64,000 bases of DNA from Azadirachta indica (GCA_022749755.1 CM040453.1:7524102-7588101), one strand, 5' to 3'; shown: positions 50,639 to 63,936, numbered from the stretch's first letter. Translations and numbers: made by a program. The notes: generated by a model not told the origin, from the sequence alone.

Positions 50639-53600
50639 ATGGAGAAACCGATTGTCATCTGTTTTATTCTCTCGCTGCTCTGCATTTACTCTTCGGCCTT
50701 TCTCTTGAACGACCGTCGGTTGAGCGGCTCGAATTTCCCGGCGTTGCAGGCGGAGAAGCTGATCAGGGAGCTTAACTTGTTTCCCAAAGAGAAAGTCAAC
50801 ATAGTTGAACGTCGTGAATCGCCGTTGTTCGCCGTAACGGAGAAGAGGATTATCGAAAAGAAGTTTAAGTTTCCGAATTTGGTGGAGTCCGGTAGTGTGG
50901 TTTCTGTCGAGGATTTGGGACACCATGCTGGATACTACAAGCTTCCTCATTCTCACGACGCTAGGTATTTTTCAGAAACCATAGAATAACTTGAATTTAT
51001 ATTCCAAATCATGGGATTCTCGATGTCCTCGGGATATTAAGGGGCCCTTATAGTTGTGGATTTATTGAAGAAATGGTTTATTTGAGTATTTGAGATTTTT
51101 TCTTAACGTGCAAGTTGCTTACCTTAGGAATTCAAGGATTGAAAGGTTTATAGGCTTGGCTAGTTGCTAGTTATTCATTTTTTTTCTTCTGTATAGAAAG
51201 AGTAAATTTTAGATTAATTTTAGAAAAAAATTGCTTAAAATGAATGAAAGTATTATATCTGTGCGTTTTGGCTTATGCCTTTGAAGTGAAAATATAATGT
51301 TATTAAGTTGAAATTCAAGGTTTCAACGGACTGGTTATTAAATTATTTGTATGGTTTAAGGGTTTAGTTGTCTGTATGTTGTGTTCTATGTTTGTGTGGT
51401 CAATTTCATACCATAGCCCGTGTCATTTTCTCGGAGAGAGTGATTTTTGCAAAAGCCTGTTTGTGGGCGAGTGCCGGTGTTTGCTGGTGTGAATTTTCTG
51501 GTTCCTTTTTTTTCTTCTTTTATTTGCACTGACTATTCAATTCTTGCTTGTAGGATGTTTTACTTCTTTTTTGAATCACGCAACAGCAAGAAGGACCCTG
51601 TTGTTATCTGGTTGACTGGAGGCCCTGGGTGTAGCAGTGAATTGGCTGTATTTTATGAAAATGGTCCTTTCACCATTGCGGACAACATGTCTCTTGTTTG
51701 GAATGAGCATGGTTGGGATAAGGTACCTTTCTTCTTATCAATCACCTTTTTATTGACTTTGTCACAAGTTGATTTTATTTTTTCCTTATGTTAATTACTG
51801 AACTTAATATGGTATGTAATTGACAAGGCGTTATCAGCCTGTTCATCACTTTCATATTAATTTCCTCTTCCTTCTTTTAGTTGTCGCTATCAAACTTATT
51901 CAGTTAGTTTACCTCTCTCATCTCCGTCAGTTAGCTTACATCTCTCCTCTCCTTACTTTCTGATTCCAGGACTTAACAGAATGACAGAAACTGATTATTG
52001 TACAACCCTTTCTTTTTGGATATCAGCTATTTATAAAGCAGTCTTTGCTGTTATCTTAATTATAGCATGGGCTTTGTGTTCTTAAAATTTTTGTTCTTTG
52101 GAGATTGTTTTTCTTTTGTATATTTTCTCCCAAGTAATTGTTGAGGGGCAATTAGTGTTAGAGAATAGAAAAAGAATAATTTTTGAAATTCTCATTGATT
52201 ATAAATTGTTAACTATCATTTACCTTGTTCATGGGAATATCGCTCTGGGCTGAATATATCCTTTGTACATGCCTCTCTTGGCATCTCTCACAAGTTATTT
52301 TTTGACAAAATGCATTCAAAGGTGTTGAGCATGTAACTGCTTTTACCTGCAAGATCAACTTAAGAGTAGCATATCTATGTTAAACATAGTGTTGTAGCAG
52401 CCATTTAGTTTGTCTTCAGTTCTTGTTTACCTTTTTCTTTTCTGGGTGTTATTTGTGGGAACGTTTGAGCATGCAGTTTCTCTTTAATTCTTGTTTTCCT
52501 TTTCCTTTATTTGTGGGACAAGTTTTTGTACTGAAATTTATAGTTTATTGCAAGAAATGTTACAAATTCTTTGGTTATTTTGCAGGCTTCAAACCTTCTG
52601 TATGTCGACCAACCCATTGGAACTGGTTTTAGTTATAGTTCTGATAAGCGTGACATTCGTCACAATGAAGATGGAGTTAGTAATGACCTTTATGACTTTT
52701 TACAGGTTGGCTTCTTTACTCATCTATGTTCTTCTGCAAAATGAAATTTAGCTCTCAATTTCTTATAGTAGATTGGAGTTAATGCCATTCTACTTTTTGT
52801 TTGGAAAATGAAATGCATAAACAAATTAAATTATTAAAAATCATATTTATATCAATATCTTAACAACTCACTGGGCTCTTCTATTATACTAGGCCTTTTT
52901 TGAGGAGCATCCTCAATTGGCAAAGAATGACTTCTACATAACTGGAGAATCATATGCTGGGCACTACATTCCCGCATTTGCTTCTCGAGTGCACCGAGGA
53001 AATAAAGCTAAAGAAGGAATTCACATTAATTTGAAGGTAGGCCATTAATATTTCTGTATAACTTTTAACAGTTTAATATAGTTTCTATCTAACTCAACTC
53101 ATCATGCCAAACAGGGTATTGCCATTGGTAATGGGCTAACTGATCCTGCTGTTCAATATAAAGCTTACCCAGATTATGCATTGGACATGGGAATTATTAA
53201 AAAATCTGACCACGCTCGTATCAGCAAGATTATTCCAGTGTGTGAAATGGCTATAAAGCTTTGTGGTAATGTTACTTTTGAGATTTTTCTATCTTTTTAT
53301 TTCTCTTGATTCTGATCCGAACCAAAATTGATTACGTTTTAATGCTTTATTTTGCATTTAGTTTTATTCTTAATTTTGTGGATAGATTTTCATTGGTGTT
53401 AGCTGGTAGCAGGTTTTTTTCTGATTAGATAGATTCTTTCTTTTATTTCAGGCACTGATGGTACCCTTTCTTGCTTGGCTTCATATTTTGTTTGCAATAC
53501 CATCTTCAGTAGCATCATTTCAATCGCTGGTGACATTAATGTAAGAGAATTTGAATATCTTCCTTTTCAATTGTTCATATGAGAGTATAGACAAATTTTG

Positions 53601-54564
53601 TGCATTATTCGGAAGATAGGCCATGGCCACAGTTGTTTGGTTTTGTGTTTGAAAAATTTATTTGCTGGCAAAAGCATTTAAATTTTATAAATTAGAGGCT
53701 CAACATCTTCAGATTGCTATTGTGTTAGTAAAATTAATGTGGATTTTGACACCAAGACTTAAATTTGATAAGCATTTGATTCATTCATTTTGCAGTACTA
53801 TGACATTAGAACAAAGTGTGTGGGTAGCCTCTGCTATGACTTCTCAAACATGGAGAAATTCTTAAACCAGAAGTCTGTCCGGGATGCTATTGGTGTTGGG
53901 GAAATAGATTTTGTGTCATGCAGCCCCACTGTGTATCAGGCAATGCTTGTTGACTGGATGAGGAATCTCGAAGTTGGAATTCCGGAGCTTCTTGAGGATG
54001 GAGTCAAGTTGCTTGTATATGCTGGAGAATATGATCTAATTTGCAACTGGCTTGGTAAGCTTATTGGCTTAATCTGAGATCTGAATCTCATGAGTTATGT
54101 GATCTGTTATTTGAGACAAAGTGCAAGTAAGAATATGCATTCATTCTAATTTCTACCTGGCTGCGTAGGTAATTCGAGATGGGTTCATGCAATGGAATGG
54201 TCTGGTCAGAAAGACTTTGTAGCTTCTCCCGAAGTTCCTTTCAAGGTTGATGGTTCAGAAGCTGGAGTACTGAGAACTCATGGGCCTCTCAGTTTCCTCA
54301 AGGTTTGTCTCTCTCTCTCTCTCTCTCTCTCAGATGCCTGCTTGTTTGTGTACTTACTCTTGCTCTTACTTACTAACAGTAGGCAATAGCTAGATTTTTG
54401 GCATGAACAAAATTGCTTGATGTATCTGTGGACAGGTTCATGATGCGGGTCACATGGTTCCCATGGACCAGTCAAAGGCTTCATTGGAGATGCTAGAGAG
54501 GTGGATGGCGGGCACACTCTCGGATGTTCAAGCTGGTTCAGAAAAATTGGTGGCTGAGATGTGA
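50639..54564 (+). CDS. Serine carboxypeptidase-like protein, SCPL48/49 type
   Basis: This is a vacuolar or secreted serine carboxypeptidase related to yeast carboxypeptidase Y. Nine exons are 50639-50964, 51554-51722, 52586-52705, 52893-53036, 53115-53265, 53452-53540, 53796-54054, 54169-54302 and 54436-54564. All splice sites are GT-AG and all phases match, giving 506 residues. A signal peptide (about residues 5-22) and a propeptide precede GHHAGYYKL. The oxyanion motif TGGPGCSSE is in exon 2. The catalytic triad is S225 in [10 protein letters not shown]413 in [11 protein letters not shown] and H470 in [10 protein letters not shown]. The Cys pattern of the family is kept. It is the intact parent-like copy of the pseudogene that follows in the same orientation. 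SCPL48 and SCPL49 cannot be separated here. Confidence 0.95.
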
Positions 54565-55418
54565 TTGCATCCTAATCCGTATGCCTTTTACAGTTTTAAT
54601 ATGTATTAGGCCATAAAGTTTGAATCGACAAGGATAAGGATTTCATGGTTTCAAAACAAGGTTGTATTGTTGTAAATATTGGTTCTCAGGTCTGAATTCT
54701 CACAGGATGTTACAAGTGATGTTGTTTTGGTATTGCTGAATGTCTCAACATCTAATGAATCAAAGACATCAGATTGCTGGTTTTTATGCCCTTTGTTCTG
54801 GTACCGCTAATGTACGTATGTAAAGTGATTCCACAACCTCTTGATTCTTTTGAAGAGCCACTTAATAATTGCATTTTTAAATAACAATCGCAAGTACCAC
54901 ATTGTATCGAACAGCGCTTCCTGTAAAATTGTTTCCGATTCCAAACCCCGGTTAAATGTTCACAACTGATAGATAAAAACAAAGATCTCAGGTAATCCAC
55001 CGACGACCACCTATTCCCATCGTCAAATTCATTGAAGCCCCATCACGCTCTCGGCCCTCCGGCTCCGGTTTTTTGTCCTGACTGCTCCGAACCCAAATGC
55101 TTTCTGACGAGACGTTCAACTCGTAGAACTTTCCTGATCATGTGGCGGTTGTATTTCTGGCCGTGGATTGCGCGTTCGCCTTTGAGCGCGATGGGAATGG
55201 TGAGGAACTGGATGAAGGGCCCTCCACGAGACTTACGGGTGGCGCGTTCTCGGATAACGGTGATAGGCTTGTAATCGAGGATTTGAGAGGTAGCGGGCTT
55301 TTGTCTCCTTCGTCTTTGTCAACATTTCGATAATGTAGTTTCTGCCACTTGTACTGTTCTTTTCCCTGTATAAAATCACTCACCCGACTCACTTTCCCTT
55401 CTCAAGATTGTCAAGGAA
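54565..55418. other. Spacer between the two SCPL copies
   Basis: This holds the 3' UTR of the intact SCPL gene and the promoter of the tandem copy. The part at 55030-55330 is GC-rich with overlapping open frames on both strands that match no family I know. The last 40 bp before 55419 resemble the leader of the intact gene, consistent with tandem duplication. Confidence 0.5.
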
Positions 55419-58400
55419 ATGGAGAAACCGATCACCGTTTTCTATCTAATTCTCTCTTCTTTTTTCCTCTTCCGCCTTTCTCCTACCCGACCGTGGTTTG
55501 AGCAAGTCGAGTTCCCGTTCCTGCAGGCGGCGAAGCTAATCAGGGAGCTGAACTTGTTTCCCAAGAAGGGAGTCGACTTAGTTAACGGCCTTGAATTGCC
55601 GTTGTTGGCTGGAACGGGGAAGAAGATTGTTGAAAAGCTGTTCAAGTTTCCGAATTTGGTACAGGATTCCGGTGGTGATGTGTCCGTGGAGGATTTGGCG
55701 CACCATGCTGGCTATTACAAGCTTGCCCATATTCACGATGTACGTAAAAACCCCCCACAATTATTTAAATTTGTTTTAATCTAAACGATTTTGGATGTTC
55801 ATCAGGATATTAAACACTACACCAAAGCTTGTAGATATTCTTTGTTTGTTCATTTTAAAGGTTTTTGTTGCTAATTTGAGAGTCTAAACCCTAGTGTTAA
55901 GGTTTTCTGCATGTGATATTCACTGATTCATCAATTTTTAAGGTTTGGTAGTTACTCATTGATATCTTTTTTGGTTGCAAGAATGCTCCTGTGCTTGGGA
56001 TTAACGTGCTTTAGGTTTTAATTTGTAACTATCGTCAATTGAAATCATTAGCAACTATAAATGAGAAGGTAATAGCAAGCATTAGTTTTAAGGTAAAGCT
56101 GACTGTTTACCAAATATTGTATCTCTAGTAATTTTTGAGTTAAGCAGAAATATTATAGTTACAAATGTACTCTAAGGGCCTATTCATTGCAACTCGAAAG
56201 CCTATTTAAATCTCAAACTTCAGTGATGAGTTAATAAAAATTTTCAGTTTTTGGTTGGAAAAGAAACACTTTTAAAGCATTTGAATGATTGAAACTAAAT
56301 TGTATTCAGACTTTATACTAAAAAACAAATGGACACTAAATATCATAATTATTATTATTATTATTATTGTTTGTTTCAGGTGAATAAAATGAGTATTTTT
56401 ATGGGGTTTTCAAGTTTTTCTAGTAAATCAATGTCTGCTGCTGTTATACTTTGATATCCAATGATGCGCAATGAAACTAATTGTCCATTGTTGGTAGTTT
56501 TTGCTGCAAATAGTCAATTTTGAGAATCCAAATACAAGAGTTTTTCTTTAGCTGAATTATCAGTTATTTATATGATATAATTTTAGTGGTGTATATGATG
56601 TCGTCTTATTTTTTAGGTCAATTTCATGCTTGGTTTCATTTTCTTATAGAGAATAATTTTTAAAATACATGTTTATGCTGTGTTCTTTCTGTGTGTTTGT
56701 ATGGTTTTGTATCTTCTTTTTCAATTTGCACTGACCTACTCCAGTTCTTGTTGGTAGAATGTTTTACTTCTTTGTTGCATCATGCAGCAGCAAGCAAGAC
56801 CCTCTTGTTATCTGGTTGGCTGGAGGGCCAGTGGAAAGCAGTGAATTGGCTTTTATTTTATGAAAATGGTCCTTTCAATATTGCAAACAATATGTCTCTT
56901 GTTTGCAATGAGCATGGTTGGGATAAGGTGTCTTCCAGTTAATCACCTTTCACTCGATTAATATAGAGCAATAGTTATGGAGTCTTAGATGCTTTTGTTG
57001 TTAAGTCATGAGATGTAGCCGTAGTCTAGCATTTTGCAGCTTGTTCAGTAGTATTCATGTTTTCTTCCTTATCTTATTTTTCATTATCAAACTGCATCAA
57101 TTACCTAATCTCAGTTCTGTCCTTTTTTTCTGATTTCAGGATTTGAGGTTACATGAATGAAAAACTAGTCATTGCACCTTTGTTTTATTTTTTTCTAGTT
57201 ACTGATTATTATCCTAATTACAGCAAGGTCTATATATACATACAGACATAAATACACACACACACACACTCACATATATTGTATGCTTAACTCTGTAGAG
57301 ATTGCTTCTCCTTTATGTCAATGACTTTTCTACATGTCATCATGTAAGAGGTTGGTCATAAGAATGGCACTTTGAACTAGAAAAAAATCTTTTGTACATA
57401 TCTTTCCTGGCATCTCTCAGAAATTGTGTTTTATACACAATGCATATAACATTGTTACATGTGCGAAAGTTTTTTATCATCAATATCAACTTGTGTGTAG
57501 ATTATCTATATACAAGATGCTATAAGGACATGAGTTTGTTCTCAGTTCTTGTTTACTTTTCCTTTTGGTTTATTTATGGCAAAGTTTTTGTTCAGAAGCT
57601 TTTGGCTTATTGCAAGAAATCTAACAAATTCTTTGGTGATTTTTCAAGCATCAAACCTTTTGTATGTCGACCAACCTATTAGGATTTGTTATGGTTAATA
57701 GTTTTAATAAACACGACATTTGTTGCAATGAAGATGGAGTTAGTAATAATCTCTATAACTTCCTTCAGGTAAGGTTCTTTACTCTTCTAGGCTTTTCACT
57801 CTAAACGAGATATAGTTTGCAATATCTCATTGTTGATGCAGAAATCTAAGTAATAGTATAATTGGGAATTTAACACAAAATAAGCAAGAGAAAAGAAAAT
57901 AAGACACCAGAATTTACATGGTTTGGCATATAGTCTATATCCACGGGCTGATCTTTGGCGGAAAATTTATTAATACCTAAAAATAGGGTTTTTACAATAC
58001 AAGCAAAGCTTTCTCTCTCTCATCGTCAAAGTATCATTTCCTTCTCGAGTTCATCTTCATTAGAACTTAATATTAAATTAAAATTCCACATGTTGATGGG
58101 CTTGCTGGGCCAGTGCTGAACTTGCTTGATTTGTCTTTGCATTCATGGGCCTTGCGTTGGACTTAATTGATCAATTTTCAAACATGGAGAGTCAACTATG
58201 CAATTTGGACAAAATTGGCACTGGTTACACTGTGTACTATTCATGATCGTTACTTGATATTGTCTATGTTCAATATTATTCACGTGTATAGCATATATGG
58301 TACTGTTTACGACTAAAATTTGACTTTTATCATCTCCTAAGAAAAGATGCTTAGCACATAATTTTTGGGCTTCATAACTTTTTTAGACAAGAGGCCTAAT

Positions 58401-58767
58401 ACATAACTTTTAGTCTTCCTCCTATTAATATACTTTCATTTTATTGTTATCATAAAAGGAGGCAACTTACTCCATTTTCATGTACTTTTTTTTTTTAAAA
58501 GACTTTTATTTATAGAAGAAAAAGTCATCTTATTTCACTGGTGAGCTTATTTTTCTTTTATTTTTATTTGATTACTTTTTCAATATTTTCTTTTGAAAGT
58601 GAAAAGAGTTTGTCATCTCATATGCTTGCCTTCTTTAGTGATGACAAGAGTAATTGTCACAAGAGACCTTACACCCAGTCAAGCTTAAAGTTTCTTTCAC
58701 TCTAACTGCCTTTAATCCTTTCTAACCGGCTCACACCAGTTGATTTATAGACGAAACTGATAATCAA

Positions 58768-58977
58768 ATGTCCCCCATATCAATTGAAATTCTCAAAATC
58801 AGGTATGTGGTACCTGACTTCATTGTCCTTAGAAAAGTAAGGGAAAACGAACTAATTAGTTCTTCTCTTCCTGGTAAGGTCGCTCTTCATCCGGAGTTGT
58901 ATAAACTAAGACTTAGGTTTTTTTTTCATCCTTCTTTCATATACATGCTTAACAATCTTGATTATGCTTCTGTCTAG
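58768..58977 (+). pseudogene. Antisense-ORF fragment in the left arm
   Basis: A 69-codon open frame contains KVALHPELYKLRLRFFFHPS, which aligns with EIALHEEFFHFRLRLP of the antisense ORF in the element at 19.5-25.3 kb. A decayed reverse copy lies at about 60760-60985 on the minus strand. More fragments of the same protein continue to about 59300 with stops. It is a relic of the transposon-protein-like ORF, not a host gene. Confidence 0.5.
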
Positions 58978-59639
58978 CTTGGGTCTATTGTTTGACGGGT
59001 TATGATTAGTATTTACATTTTATGGAAACTTCTTGACTTTTCAAACTCGACCTTCAGGCAACTTCAAAAGTTATACGTCCTTATTCCTATACTAAAAAAG
59101 TTTGATGAACCCCTTCTTAAAAGTTAGTACTATATAAAATCATGACCACAAGTTAAGCCCCTAATAACTGATAAATGTACCAAGGTAAGAAAATGAAAAG
59201 ATCAATGGTTTCTAACAGGTGAGACTTAGAAATTTGGTGCTACCACTAAATACCCTGAATGTCGTATGTCTACACAGTTTTGCAGCCGAGGTATTTTATT
59301 TAAGAATTTGATGCTTTTTCTTTAACTTCGCTTTTAACTTTACTTTTTCTCTTTCTTCTTTTTATTTTTTTCAAAACTCTATAAATTGAGTCATCTATTG
59401 TAAGCCAAACAGAAGAAGATCAAATAGTCCAAATAGTTTTTACTACTTTGCTACAGGAGTCGAGATTTTATATCTTAGAAGAACAATCTATTCAAGTTTA
59501 GATTCATTTCTTTTAGAAATAGAAGTCTTTTTAAAAGGAGAAGGAAAAGTAAGTGGAATGAATTCTTAACTTGGTGAAAATGGAGTAAATTATGTCATTT
59601 TATAGTAACAATAAAATGAAAGCACATTAATTGAAGGAA

Positions 59640-59810
59640 GATTAAAATTTATGTGTTAAATATCTTGTCCTAAAAAACTATAAAACTCAATAATTATGTG
59701 CTAAACATTTTATTCGAAAAAGCTATAAAGCCCAAGAATTATGTGCTAGGCATCTTGTCCTAAAAGCCATAAAACCCAAAAATTATGTGCTAGAAAATGT
59801 CCTAAGAAGT
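59640..59810 (+). repeat. Tandem repeat of about 45 bp inside the LTR copies
   Basis: Units such as AATTATGTGCTAGGCATCTT, followed by GTCCTAAAA and a short spacer, occur about four times here, about three times at 61345-61490, and about two times reversed at 58335-58420. Copy number differs between LTR copies, which suggests slippage after or during reverse transcription. Confidence 0.65.
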
Positions 59811-62800
59811 GATGAAGGCCAAATTTTGGTCATGAATAGCATCATGCATGCCATGCATGTGAACAATATTGAGCATGAATAATATCAAGTACCTATCATA
59901 CCTATCATGAACAATACCGGTGTGATGATTACGCGAAAATAAAAAGAGGTGGAGCAGACACAGGAACATGCATAGACGCAGGAACATACTTAGACACATA
60001 AGCCAGCTAGAAACTCGACGATGGAAGGTAAGGAGTTTCACGCTGAGTGATCTTCAAGCGTCTACTACTTGCATGAACATTCTCAACCTCACAATCCAAC
60101 CTTTTCTTCTTTCGATTATACCGGTTTAACATAATGTTCACTTTTAAAAAATAAGAAAACATTTTTCAGCTTAGCAAAGACACTGAGTAAAAAAGAAAGG
60201 GAAAGGTAGACTTTACCATTCTTGGAGAGCGGGTGAAAAGAAATGAATTCCAACTTAAATAGGTTGTCCTCTTAAGTTAGAAAATTCCAACTCCTATAGT
60301 AAAGGAATAAAGAGAGTACATGAGCTATTAGATCTTCTTATGCCTGGCTTATAATGGATGGTTTGGTCCACAGTGCTTTTAGAAAAAAAAAAAGAACGTA
60401 AAGTTAAAAGCAAAGCTAAAAAAAGGGTATTCAATTCTTAAATAGAATACCTGGCATACAAAACTCCATAAGCATCCAACATTTAGGTATTTAGTATTAG
60501 CACCAAATTACCAGGCCCTACCTGGTAGGAATCATTGATCTTTTCATTTTATCGCTTTAACACATTTATCAGTTATTAAAGGCTCAGGTTATGGCATGAT
60601 TTTATATAGTAACAACCTTTAGGAGGGGTTTGTTGGGCTTTTTAAATATAGGTATAAGGACGCATATCTTTTGAAATTGCCTGAAAGTTGAGTTTGGGAA
60701 GTCAAGAAATTTCTATAAAATATACATGCAAATCATAGCATGCTAATCAATAGGTCAAGCTAGGCAAGAGCACAGCCAAGATTACTAAGCATGTATTTGA
60801 GAAAATTGTGAAAAAGAAGCCTAAGTCCTAACTTATAAAAATCCAGATGAAGAGCGACTCTATCAAGAAAAGGAGAACTAGGTAGTTCATTTTTCCCTAT
60901 TTTTTCGAGCACAATGAAGTCAGGGAATGCATACTTGATTTTGAGGATTTTAACTAATATGGAAGATATCTGGTTCCAAATTTCATCTATAAACTAACTG
61001 GTGGGAGCTGGTTGGAAAAGATTAAAAGAAGCTGTAGTGAAAGAAACCTTTAAGCCTGCCTAGGTGTAAGGTCTTTTGTGACAACTATTCTGGTCATCGT
61101 TACGAAAGACAAACATATGAGATGACGAACTCTTTTCACTCTCAGAAGAAAACATTGAAAAAATAATCAAATAAAAGTAAAAGGAAAATAAGCTCACCGG
61201 TGGAAGAAGATAACTTTTCTTTTAGAAATAGAAGCCTTTTTTAAAAAAAAAGAAAAGGTAAGTAGAAACAATTCTGGACTTGATGAAAATAGAGTAAATT
61301 GTCTCCTTTTATAGTAACAACAAAATGAAAGCATATTAATTGATAGAAGACTAAAGTTATGTGCTAGGCATCTTGTCCTTGAAAGTTATGCAGATCAAAA
61401 ATTATGTGCTAGGCATCTTATCCTAAAAAGCCATGAAACTCAAGAATTATGTGCCAGACATCTTATCTTAAGAGGTGATGAAGGCCAAATTTTGGTCGTA
61501 AACAGTATCATACATGTCATGTACGTGAACAATATTGAACATGAATAGTATCGAGTAGGAACAATACCGATCATGAACAGTGCCAACTTTATCCAAATTG
61601 CATATTTGGCCCCCAAGTTTGAGAATTGATCAATCAAATCCAGCACAAGACTAGCGAGTGTTAAGATAAATCAAACAAGTTTGGCTTAAGTTTAGCAAGC
61701 CCATCAGTGTATGGAAGTTTAATACAATATTAAATTCTAATGAAGATAAATTCGAGAAGGAGATGATATCTTCGACAATAAAAAATTTTAAGTAAACAAG
61801 GAGCTAACTAATTTGTGCTTTGGAGAAATTGTACAATGTAACTTATATAAAAGGGAATGTTAAGAGAAAGAGAGGTACGTGAAAAAAGTTTCAGAGAGAA
61901 AGAGTAAGAAACGTTGAGAAGAGAGAGAGAGAGAGAAAGCTTTGCTTATACTGTGGGAACCCTATTTTTAGCATTAATAAAATTTCCCTCTAAAGATCAA
62001 CTTATGGATGTAGGCTATATGTCAAACCACATAAATTCTGGTATCTTATTTTCTTTTTCCTTACTTATTTTGTGTTAAATTTTCAATCACACCATTGGTT
62101 AGATTTCTGCGTCAACACTCATAATCGATTAACTTTATTCTAGTTTTCGTGGGGAAAATAGCAAATGATAAGAACTGTACTCACTGTGCTCTTCTATAAT
62201 AGTAGGCTTGCTTTGAAGAGCATCCTCAGTTTGTGAAGAATGACTTTTACATAACTAGAGAATCATATGCTAGGCACTATATTCCTGCATTTGCCTCTAG
62301 AGTGCAATGAGGAAACAAAGCTAAAGAAGGAATTCATATTAATTTTAAGGTATAATGCCATTAGTGTCTATGTTACTATATAGGACTTGTAATAATTTAA
62401 TATAGTTTTTAACACAACTCATCATGCTCAAACAGGGTTTTGCCATTGGTAATGACCTAACTGATCCTGCCCTCCAATTTAAGGCTTACCCAGATTACGC
62501 ATTGGACATGGGGGTCATTAAAAATCTGAGTATGATCGTATCAACAGGGATCCTTCCTTTGTGTGAAATGACAATAAAGCTTTGTGGTAATGTTACTTTG
62601 AGATTGTTCCATCTTTTTTGTGTCAATGCTCTATGTTGTTAAATGGATAATAAATCCTTTTCCTGATTAAATATATGCTTTTATTCTGTTTCAGGCACTG
62701 ATGGCACCCTTTCTTGCCTGGCTTCGTTTTCTGTTTGCATTACTGTGTACAGAAGCATCATGGCAATTGCTGGTGATACAAATGTCATGGAGTTCAAATA

Positions 62801-63936
62801 TCTTCCCTTTTAAAGTGCATACAACAGAATAAAAACAAATTTTATGCATTCTGTTCATTATTTAGAAGATAGGCCACAATCGCAGCTGTTTGGTTATGTA
62901 TCTTAGAATATGCATCCTGCCAAAAGCATTTATTTAAATTTTATTAAGGCCGACATCTCTATATACACAGCGTAAATTGTCATGAAGCAAGAAAAATAAA
63001 CTTTATAAGAATGGAGTCTATAGGTGATCAGCATCCTGCAGTTCATTATTGTCACTCTTTATTTATTTATTTACTTGTGTTTCTTTTTCCTTCTTATAAA
63101 TTAAATATGTTCTAGAAGAATGTATATTTTCTGGAAGGAAAAGCAATTGTGGATTTTGAGACCAAGATGTTAAATTTGACAAGCATTGATACTTTACCCT
63201 GCAGCAATATGACATTAGAAAGAAGTGTGAAGGGACCCTCTTCTATGACTTCTCGAACATGGAGAAATTCCTGGACGAGAAGTCTGTCAAGGATGCAATT
63301 GGTGTCGGGGACATGGACTTTGTGTAAGTTAGCCCTATAGTGTACGTGGCTAAGTTTGTGGACTTCATGAGAAATCTTGAAGTCGGAATTCTGGAACTTT
63401 TGGAGGATGGAATCAAGTTGCCAATATATGCTGGAGAACATGGTCTAATTTACAACTGGCTTGGTAAGCTTTTAGGCTTAACCTGAAATTGAACGTCTAA
63501 CGGTTTGATTGTTCTAGCATTTAAGGCAATTACATTCATTCTAATTACTACCTGGTTGAGTAGGTGGTTCGAGATGGGTTCATGCAATGAAATGGTCTTG
63601 TCAGAAAGACTTCGTATCATCTCCTGAAATTCCTTTTGAAGTTGATGGTTCGGAAGCTGGAGTCGCTTAAAACTTATGGGCCTCTAAGTTTCCTCAAGTT
63701 CTCTCTCTATCTCTGCATTTGTGTGTGTGCCTAATTGTGCTAATACTAGCGCTATCCTATAGTCAATTATCAGCATTGATATGGTCACTTGACCTTTCTA
63801 TTGACAGGTTCGTGATGCCAGTCACATGGTTCCCATGGACCAGCCCAAGGCTTCATTGGAGATGCTTAGGAGGTGGCTGCAGGGCACTCTCTCGGAAGTT
63901 TCATCTGTTTTTGAAAACTTGGCGGCTAAGATGTGA

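Larger units (their letters stand above)
57831..62117. mobile_element. 4.29-kb inverted-LTR retroelement insertion with 5-bp target duplication
   Basis: The insertion starts TGTTGATGCAG and ends CTGCGTCAACA, and it is flanked on both sides by CTCAT (57826-57830 and 62118-62122). The left arm (57831-59516) is the reverse complement of the right arm (60237-62117). The right end is an LTR in plus orientation with a TATA box TATATAA (61844-61850), a poly(A)-like AATAAA near 61975 and a U5 with AACCACATAAATTCTGG. The left end is the same LTR reversed, lacking about 135 bp that include the TATA box. The loop (59517-60236) starts with a third LTR fragment in plus orientation (about 59511-59925). Inside each arm, next to the LTR, is a decayed transposon-protein-like ORF antisense to that LTR. 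I infer a Tat-like gypsy origin. Confidence 0.8.
55419..63936 (+). pseudogene. Tandem SCPL48/49-like pseudogene split by a 4.3-kb insertion
   Basis: All nine exons of the neighbouring gene can be found in order: 55419-55743, 56758-56927, 57648-57768, 62206-62349, 62436-62586, 62695-62783, 63205-63463, 63564-63698 and 63808-63936. The copy cannot encode an enzyme. Exon 2 has an extra base and the oxyanion PGC is changed to VE before SS. The exon 3 acceptor reads CAA instead of CAG, and exon 3 has stops. Exon 4 has a TGA stop and RESYAR in place of GESYAG. Exon 6 lost its canonical donor context (GTCATG). Exon 7 has TAA at 63325-63327 and the catalytic Asp is replaced by Gly. Exon 8 has an extra base and a lost donor. 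The catalytic His context survives. Intron 3 contains the insertion 57831-62117. Exon 1 alone is still an open frame with a signal peptide. Confidence 0.93.

Noticed and set aside
55032..55392. Overlapping open frames on both strands in the SCPL spacer
   Set aside because: GC-rich sequence keeps several frames open at once. None resembles a known protein, and the position fits a promoter.
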